The position numbers and the translations under genes were made by a program. The notes under the pieces were generated by a model that saw only the letters and a list, made by a program, of their open reading frames with translations, was not told the origin of the DNA and did no database searches. 64,000 bases of DNA from Buttiauxella agrestis ATCC 33320 (lineage in GTDB: Bacteria > Pseudomonadota > Gammaproteobacteria > Enterobacterales > Enterobacteriaceae), in contig NZ_JMPI01000024.1 of assembly GCF_000735355.1 (NCBI RefSeq), positions 1-64,000 of the forward strand, in the 5' to 3' direction. Below, piece by piece: positions 59,085 to 64,000 of this stretch; the first letter of the stretch is position 1, and each line of letters opens with the position of its first letter.

Positions 59085-59240
59085 TTACGAGAAATGCATT
59101 GCCAGTAAGATAATCACCACGGTTACCGAACCTGCGGCGACGATCACTAACGGATGCTTTGCCAGCCAGGCATTCCAGCGAGCTTCCTGATTACCCACCG
59201 ATTGCTTATGGCGTTCATACGACTCGTCAAAAAGATCCAT
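59085..59240 (-). CDS. Unnamed 51-residue single-span membrane protein
   Basis: A 52-codon frame on the minus strand has a good ribosome binding site (AGGAAA, six bases before the ATG) and its own terminator. The protein begins MDLFDESYERHKQSVGNQEARWNAWL, a polar, probably cytoplasmic region. A single membrane segment (about residues 31-48, VIVAAGSVTVVIILLAM) then leads to a two- or three-residue tail. I recognise no family. It lies 42 bases downstream of yciI on the same strand, so it could be expressed with it. Confidence 0.75.
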   Translation of the reverse strand: MDLFDESYERHKQSVGNQEARWNAWLAKHPLVIVAAGSVTVVIILLAMHFS

Positions 59241-59282
59241 CAAAATTTCCTGATAACTTCATTCACCGAACTGATAGTTGAA

Positions 59283-59579
59283 TCAGAATACCTTTTTATA
59301 TGGCTTGATAGCCACCTGCTTATAAACACCCGCAGCAATATAAGGGTCAGCTTCGGCCCAGGCTTGTGCATCTTCAAGTGATGCAAACTCAGCAATCACC
59401 GTTGAACCGGTAAAACCCGCAGCCCCTGGATCGTTACTGTCGACCGCAGGCATTGGACCCGCCGTTAGCAGGCGGCCTTCATCGCGTAACAATTGTAGAC
59501 GAGCGAGGTGGGCAGGGCGCACTGCCGTACGCTTTTCGAGAGAGTCGGCATTATCTTCCGCATAAATGACATACAGCAC
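59283..59579 (-). CDS. yciI: YciI family protein
   Basis: This is a 98-residue dimeric alpha-beta barrel protein. The family motif [28 protein letters not shown] includes the putative active-site His and Asp. Its reaction is unknown. The start is GTG 59579, with AAGGAG eight bases upstream and a length equal to E. coli. The GTG at 59588 lies within that ribosome binding site and is rejected. It is divergent from tonB. Confidence 0.94.
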   Translation of the reverse strand: MLYVIYAEDNADSLEKRTAVRPAHLARLQLLRDEGRLLTAGPMPAVDSNDPGAAGFTGSTVIAEFASLEDAQAWAEADPYIAAGVYKQVAIKPYKKVF

Positions 59580-59737
59580 GAGCAGCACTCCTTAATGATA
59601 TGAGGGTTGTAAAGTACGGTAAGTGAATGACGTTAATACTGCAATTGAAAGATAAACAAGATGTTAAATCGGTGCGGTGAATGAGGGAAAATCCAGCGTC
59701 TGGCAGGAAAATAAACGACTTTATACGATGCGTTGTT

Positions 59738-59756
59738 GAATATGATTGCTATTTGC
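59738..59756 (+). promoter_or_regulatory. Fur box of tonB
   Basis: GAATATGATTGCTATTTGC is a degenerate Fur box matching the E. coli tonB operator at the same place, 39 bases before the ATG. Confidence 0.7.
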
Positions 59757-59794
59757 ATTTAAAATTAACGCCTGTTTAAGACACCTAAGCCATT

Positions 59795-60523
59795 ATGACG
59801 TCAATGACCCTTGATTTACCTCGCCGCTTTCCGTGGCCGACCGCACTCTCTGTCGTGCTACATGGCGCTGTAGTTGCGGGGTTGCTCTATACCTCGGTAC
59901 ATCATCAGGTTATTGAGTTGCCCGCACCGGCACAGCCGATCAGTGTCACGATGGTTGCACCTGCTGAGCTTGAGCCTCCGCAGCCTGAGGTTGTGCAACC
60001 GCCGCCTGAGCCGGTTGCAGAACCTGAGCCAGAACCGATCCCCGAGCCGCCGAAAGAAGCGCCGGTCGTCATTCACAAGCCAGAGCCGAAGCCTAAACCT
60101 AAGCCAAAACCGAAGCCGGTGAAAAAGGTTGAAGAGCCGAAACGCGACGTGAAGCCTGTTGAACCGCGCCCGGCTGCTCAGACGAATACCGCGCCTGCTC
60201 GCCCGGCACCGGTGGCAAAAGCGGCACCGGTTACTTCTACGGCACCTGTTGCAACAGGCCCTCGTGCACTGAGCCGAAATTCGCCGACCTATCCGCAGCG
60301 CGCTCGCGCCCTGCGCCTCGATGGCAACGTTCGTGTGCAATTTGATGTGGAACCTGATGGCAGCGTGACGAATATCAACGTGCTGGAAGGAAAGAACTCA
60401 AATCTGTTCGCGCGTGAAGTGAAAATGGCCGTGAAAAAATGGCGCTATGAGAGTGGCAAACCTGCACGTGGCATGACCGTGAACGTGATATTCAAACTTA
60501 ACGGTAGCGCGACGATGGAGTAA
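59795..60523 (+). CDS. tonB: Energy transducer TonB
   Basis: TonB couples the proton motive force via ExbB-ExbD to outer-membrane receptors. The protein has 242 residues from ATG 59795, or 239 from ATG 59804 (MTLDLPRRFPWPT), the start used for E. coli; neither has a clear ribosome binding site. It has an N-terminal signal anchor with the conserved SxxxH motif (SVVLHGAVVAGLLY), a Pro-Glu and Pro-Lys rich periplasmic spacer (about 65-110) and the C-terminal receptor-contact domain with YPQRARALRLDGNVRVQFDV. Confidence 0.97.
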   Translation: MTSMTLDLPRRFPWPTALSVVLHGAVVAGLLYTSVHHQVIELPAPAQPISVTMVAPAELEPPQPEVVQPPPEPVAEPEPEPIPEPPKEAPVVIHKPEPKPKPKPKPKPVKKVEEPKRDVKPVEPRPAAQTNTAPARPAPVAKAAPVTSTAPVATGPRALSRNSPTYPQRARALRLDGNVRVQFDVEPDGSVTNINVLEGKNSNLFAREVKMAVKKWRYESGKPARGMTVNVIFKLNGSATME

Positions 60524-60541
60524 TCGCACTCCTGACGCCAC

Positions 60542-60572
60542 AAAAAAACGGAACCTTCTGGTTCCGTTTTTT
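60542..60572. terminator. Bidirectional terminator between tonB and yncD
   Basis: ACGGAACC-TTCT-GGTTCCGT, with A and T tracts on either side, serves both convergent genes. Confidence 0.93.
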
Positions 60573-60589
60573 ATGCTTACGAGATGCGC

Positions 60590-62710
60590 TTACATGAAGG
60601 TGTAACTCAGGTTCACCCCCACGCCATAATTACGCCCCGGTGCCGGTTCGTAATAGCGATTATTCCCTTCGTTAACAATAACGGAGCCGACGTATTCGCG
60701 GTCGAACAAGTTATCAACGCGCCCCCAGACATCTAACATCCAGCTTTCCTGAATGCGCAGTTTATAGCCGCTGTTGAGCGATGCGACGGTATAAGAAGGC
60801 GCTTTCGCGGTGTTTTCATCATTCGCCTGAATGTCACTCATATAACGTACATCGGCACCCGCGTAGAAACCTTCAGGCGGAGCGTACCCCAGCGACGCGT
60901 ATCCCATATTCCGCGCGATACCTGGAATGCGATTACCCTCGCAGTTTTCAACGCCACAGGCGTTGCTGCGATATGTCGCGTCCAGATAAGTCCACGCCAT
61001 TTTCACGCGCCAGTCATTGGCAAACTGGCTATCAGCAGAAAGTTCTAACCCCTGGCGACGCGTTTTCCCGGCATTTTTGTATGTCGTGCGCCCACCGCTG
61101 CTCTGGTCTGCGACGATTTCATCATCGGTGTCGGTCTGGAAAAGTGCCGCGCTAAACAGGCCATTGCCGACACGCGTTTTGCTGCCGATTTCAACCGTAT
61201 CGCTGGTGGACGGTTTTAAACCGAAATTCAAACCCGACTGCCCATTATCACGATAGGAAAGCTCGTTGATGGTCGGTGTTTCAAAACCCCGCCCCGCAGA
61301 GGTATAAATATTCCACGCGTCGGTCATAGCATATTTCAGTGCCGCCGCGGGTAGCCATTTGTGGTAGCTCGCGTCACCACTGTCATCGCCATTTTTCCCG
61401 ACAATATATTGATCGTTCGAATCAAAATAGACCGAACTAAACCGCACGCCCGCATCAAGACTCAGCTTATCGGTGAATTGCCATGCGGTTTGCAAATAAG
61501 GATCGACATTCCACATCAGGTTGCGCTCATCACGCCGCAGGTCGCCTTTCTCACCCAAAACCGTCGTGCCATTTTCGACGACAAAGTTTTGATAGCCTTT
61601 ACGCTTTTCCGACATAGTTTCGTAATCAAGCCCGGTGGTAAATGTCACCGGAACTACGAGCAGATTTCCACGATGCGTCCAGCGCGAATCAATCCCCTGA
61701 TAATGCCGGGACAACTCTATCACGCCGCCTGGATGAGTAGGGTTCAACTGCGGAGCCACGGGAATTGACTGGTATTGCGTAGTTTCTCGCACACCGGCAT
61801 ACATCATCACGCTCAGATCGTCATTGGCACTTAACTGGCGGTCATAACGCAGCCCGGCTTGAGTCTGTTTAGTGCTCTTGCGTGTATTGTATTGTTCAGC
61901 GCGAGGGGCTTGCGTCGGATTGTCATGCCATTCTTGCTCGGTTAAACCGCCCGGATCGTCGGCATCAATGTCTACGCTATTGAGCAGAAGCGTTAATTTA
62001 CTCGCCTCGTTAAGCCGCACACCCAGTTTGGCATTGCCGAGATTTTTTTGCGCGCTGCTGTGGTCGCGATAACCGTGTGTGGTAAAGCGTGAAGCTGAGA
62101 TAGCGTAGTCAACATCGCCCGCCTGAGTGCCGTCGCCGGTAGCGCCTGTCGCTTTAACGCTATTGCGCCAGCTTCCAAAACTCCCGTAATACGTGCTGGC
62201 TTCGAGCGTCGGCGGCTGTGTGCCGGTGGTTGTCGTGACATTAATGACGCCACCCGATGCGTTGCCGTAGAGCGCTGAAAATGGCCCGCGCAGCACTTCA
62301 ATGCTTTCAACGCTGTTAATGTCGATATTCGAGGTTTGCCCTTGCCCGTCAGGCATGGTGGCAGGAATACCGTCGACATACATCCGTATCCCGCGCACGC
62401 CGTAAGTGGAACGCGAACCAAATCCACGAACCGAAAGCTGTAAATCCTGCGCGTAATTCTGGCGATTCTGAACTTGCAGACCCGGCACGCTGCCGAGGCT
62501 TTCTGAAAGATTAACGCGCGCAGCCGCCTGTCGCATATCGTCACCATTGACCACACTCACCGCAGCGGGCGTATCCAGCTCGGAAATCGGGCCTGGCGTG
62601 GCGCTGACGACCATCGTGTCTTCTACCGCGAGTACGGGAAGCGCAAAGGTAGAGAGGGCCGGAGCTAAGATCAGCGGTAGGGAAATCTTTCCATGGTGCA
62701 CAATTTTCAT
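60590..62710 (-). CDS. yncD: TonB-dependent outer-membrane receptor YncD (PqqU)
   Basis: E. coli YncD, also called PqqU, imports the cofactor PQQ in a TonB-dependent way. This 706-residue protein has a signal peptide cleaved near residue 28 (ALPVLA-VE) and a TonB box-like segment EDTMVVSA. The plug domain follows, with SESLGSVPGLQVQNRQNYAQDLQLSVRGFGSRSTYG, and a 22-strand beta barrel ends NRYYEPAPGRNYGVGVNLSYTFM with a terminal aromatic-rich strand. It is convergent with tonB. In E. coli it is far from tonB, next to yncE and ansP. Confidence 0.93.
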   Translation of the reverse strand: MKIVHHGKISLPLILAPALSTFALPVLAVEDTMVVSATPGPISELDTPAAVSVVNGDDMRQAAARVNLSESLGSVPGLQVQNRQNYAQDLQLSVRGFGSRSTYGVRGIRMYVDGIPATMPDGQGQTSNIDINSVESIEVLRGPFSALYGNASGGVINVTTTTGTQPPTLEASTYYGSFGSWRNSVKATGATGDGTQAGDVDYAISASRFTTHGYRDHSSAQKNLGNAKLGVRLNEASKLTLLLNSVDIDADDPGGLTEQEWHDNPTQAPRAEQYNTRKSTKQTQAGLRYDRQLSANDDLSVMMYAGVRETTQYQSIPVAPQLNPTHPGGVIELSRHYQGIDSRWTHRGNLLVVPVTFTTGLDYETMSEKRKGYQNFVVENGTTVLGEKGDLRRDERNLMWNVDPYLQTAWQFTDKLSLDAGVRFSSVYFDSNDQYIVGKNGDDSGDASYHKWLPAAALKYAMTDAWNIYTSAGRGFETPTINELSYRDNGQSGLNFGLKPSTSDTVEIGSKTRVGNGLFSAALFQTDTDDEIVADQSSGGRTTYKNAGKTRRQGLELSADSQFANDWRVKMAWTYLDATYRSNACGVENCEGNRIPGIARNMGYASLGYAPPEGFYAGADVRYMSDIQANDENTAKAPSYTVASLNSGYKLRIQESWMLDVWGRVDNLFDREYVGSVIVNEGNNRYYEPAPGRNYGVGVNLSYTFM

Positions 62711-62882
62711 CAGACATTTTCACTGGTGGGGACATTTACGTTCCGGACGAACCATCTGGAACATTCAGGTGGGTATGTTAATACTTGTGATGAATGTTTG
62801 AAAAGTGTTAACGGCACATAACGTTAATGCAAATTTTTAGCGTGACGAAGAAAACGAGAGATTCAGCTGGGATTTCAAATAC

Positions 62883-62915
62883 GGAAAAAGGGCAGAAAAC
62901 TCATTTCTGCCCTTA
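62883..62915 (-). terminator. Intrinsic terminator of ansP
   Basis: On the minus strand AAGGGCAGAAA and TTTCTGCCCTT form a long stem, followed by T residues. The 219-base gap 62711-62929 holds no yncE gene or other frame. Confidence 0.88.
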
Positions 62916-62929
62916 ATGTTTAAACCGGA

Positions 62930-64000
62930 CTAAACGTTTGGAATATCGTCTGGATGCGCATCCGGATTATGCGCCAGCTCGTGTACGCGTCTACGCGCAC
63001 CAAACCAACCCAGCACCAGCAACACCCCAATCAGTGGAATGGACGCAATGGTATAAGTTCCATTCGGATAATCGAACGCCATTAACACCAGCACGCTGAA
63101 CAGGAACAACAGCGTCAACCACGAGGTGAACGGCGCGCCCGGCATTTTGAAACTGACATCCGCCGCTTTCCCTTCTTTAATCGCTTTGCGCAGACGCATC
63201 TGGCAAACCACGATAAACGCCCAGGAAGTGATAATTCCCAGCGAGGCCACGTTCAGGACAATCTCAAACACTTGCGAAGGCACAAGATAGTTCAGCACCA
63301 CGCCAATCACATAAACGCCAAGCGTCACCAGAATCCCGGCATACGGCACTTGTTGCTTACTCATTTTCGACATGAATTTTGGTGCCGAGCCGCCCATCGA
63401 CATGGAGCGCAGAATACGCCCGGTGGAATAGAGGCCAGAGTTGAGGCTCGAAAGTGCGGCACTCAGCACCACCATATTCATGATGTCACCGATATAAGGC
63501 ACGCCCAGTTTTGAGAAAAATGTCACAAACGGACTTTGCCCGGCTTGATAGGCATTCCACGGCAGCAACAGCACCAGCAAAACCACGGAGCCGACGTAAA
63601 ACAGGCCGATGCGCCAGATAACGCTGTTAATCGCTTTCGGCACCATGGTCTGCGGGTCTTTACACTCGCCAGCCGCTGTGCCGACCAGTTCAATCGAGGC
63701 AAAGGCAAATACTACGCCCTGCACCAGGACCAAAGCAGGCAACAGGCCGTGGGGGAAGAAACCGCCGTTATCGGTGATTAAATGGAAGCCGGTCGCGTTG
63801 CCATCAAGCATTTTGCCGCTGCCGAGGAAAACCGTCCCGACGACCAGGAACGCGATAATGGCGAGGACTTTGATCAGCGCGAACCAAAATTCCATTTCCG
63901 CGAACCACTTCACGCCGATCATGTTCATCGTGCCGACGATCCCCAGGGCGCAGAGCGCAAACACCCACTGCGGAATATCTCCGAAGGCGCCCCAATAATG
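62930..64000 (-). CDS. ansP: L-asparagine permease AnsP, N-terminus beyond window
   Basis: AnsP is an APC-family amino acid permease for asparagine in the inner membrane. The frame is open from the window edge, reading HYWGAFGDIPQWVFALCALGI with no start, so the first part (roughly 140 residues by comparison with the 499-residue E. coli protein) is missing. Visible blocks include GVKWFAEMEFWFALIKVLAI, FASIELVGTAAGE, LSSLNSGLYSTGRILRSMSMGGSAPKFM and PGAPFTSWLTLLFLFSVLVLM. About eight of twelve membrane segments lie in this window. Confidence 0.95.
   Translation of the reverse strand, partial: HYWGAFGDIPQWVFALCALGIVGTMNMIGVKWFAEMEFWFALIKVLAIIAFLVVGTVFLGSGKMLDGNATGFHLITDNGGFFPHGLLPALVLVQGVVFAFASIELVGTAAGECKDPQTMVPKAINSVIWRIGLFYVGSVVLLVLLLPWNAYQAGQSPFVTFFSKLGVPYIGDIMNMVVLSAALSSLNSGLYSTGRILRSMSMGGSAPKFMSKMSKQQVPYAGILVTLGVYVIGVVLNYLVPSQVFEIVLNVASLGIITSWAFIVVCQMRLRKAIKEGKAADVSFKMPGAPFTSWLTLLFLFSVLVLMAFDYPNGTYTIASIPLIGVLLVLGWFGARRRVHELAHNPDAHPDDIPNV

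Overview
This is a chromosomal window from a member of the Enterobacteriaceae. Gene order, protein lengths and many motifs match the Escherichia coli 27-28 min region (lolB-hemA-prfA ... narGHJI-tRNA-Tyr-purU ... galU-hns-tdk-adhE-ychE-opp-cls-tonB). The assimilatory nas cluster between ychN and ychO, a ugd gene between galU and hns, and yncD-ansP beside tonB show it is not E. coli. A Buttiauxella/Kluyvera/Klebsiella-like genus is my guess, at low confidence. I see no prophage, insertion sequence, integron or CRISPR array.

Layout, left to right. 1-9.6 kb: lolB (cut by the window edge), the hemA-prfA-prmC-sirB2-sirB1-kdsA block (haem, translation termination, LPS KDO), then chaA, chaB, chaC, a DUF1883 gene and ychN. 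9.6-20.7 kb: nitrate assimilation, with the antiterminator gene nasR followed by a sigma54 promoter and attenuator leader driving nasF-E-D (ABC uptake), a fused nasCB (electron-transfer flavoprotein plus nitrite reductase) and nasA (nitrate reductase). 20.7-26.4 kb: ychO, the narXL two-component system and divergent narK. 26.5-29.6 kb: a three-gene accessory cassette resembling E. coli yihL-yihM-yihN (GntR regulator, TIM-barrel isomerase, MFS transporter) between narK and narG. 29.9-36.6 kb: narGHJI respiratory nitrate reductase. 36.7-37.2 kb: two tandem tRNA-Tyr genes with a promoter like that of tyrT, and one rtT-type repeat holding a broken tpr-like frame. 37.3-49.4 kb: purU, ychJ, rssAB, galU-ugd, hns, tdk, adhE, ychE. 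50.1-55.8 kb: oppABCDF with an ERIC element between oppA and oppB. 55.9-64 kb: a six-segment K+ channel, yciU, clsA, a second ERIC, yciY, an unnamed 51-residue membrane protein, yciI, tonB, yncD (pqqU) and ansP (cut by the window edge).

The genes form a nitrogen-oxide theme. NarXL and FNR control narK and narG for anaerobic respiration. NtrC/sigma54 and NasR control the nas operon for nitrogen assimilation. AdhE, Opp and Tdk serve fermentation, peptide uptake and thymidine salvage. TonB sits next to a TonB-dependent receptor.

I did not find a clearly new defence or mobile system. The most distinctive items are the yihLMN-like cassette inside the nar locus, the in-frame nasC-nasB fusion, the 51-residue membrane protein, the ERIC nested in the oppA-oppB hairpin, and the eroded tpr in the tRNA-Tyr repeat.
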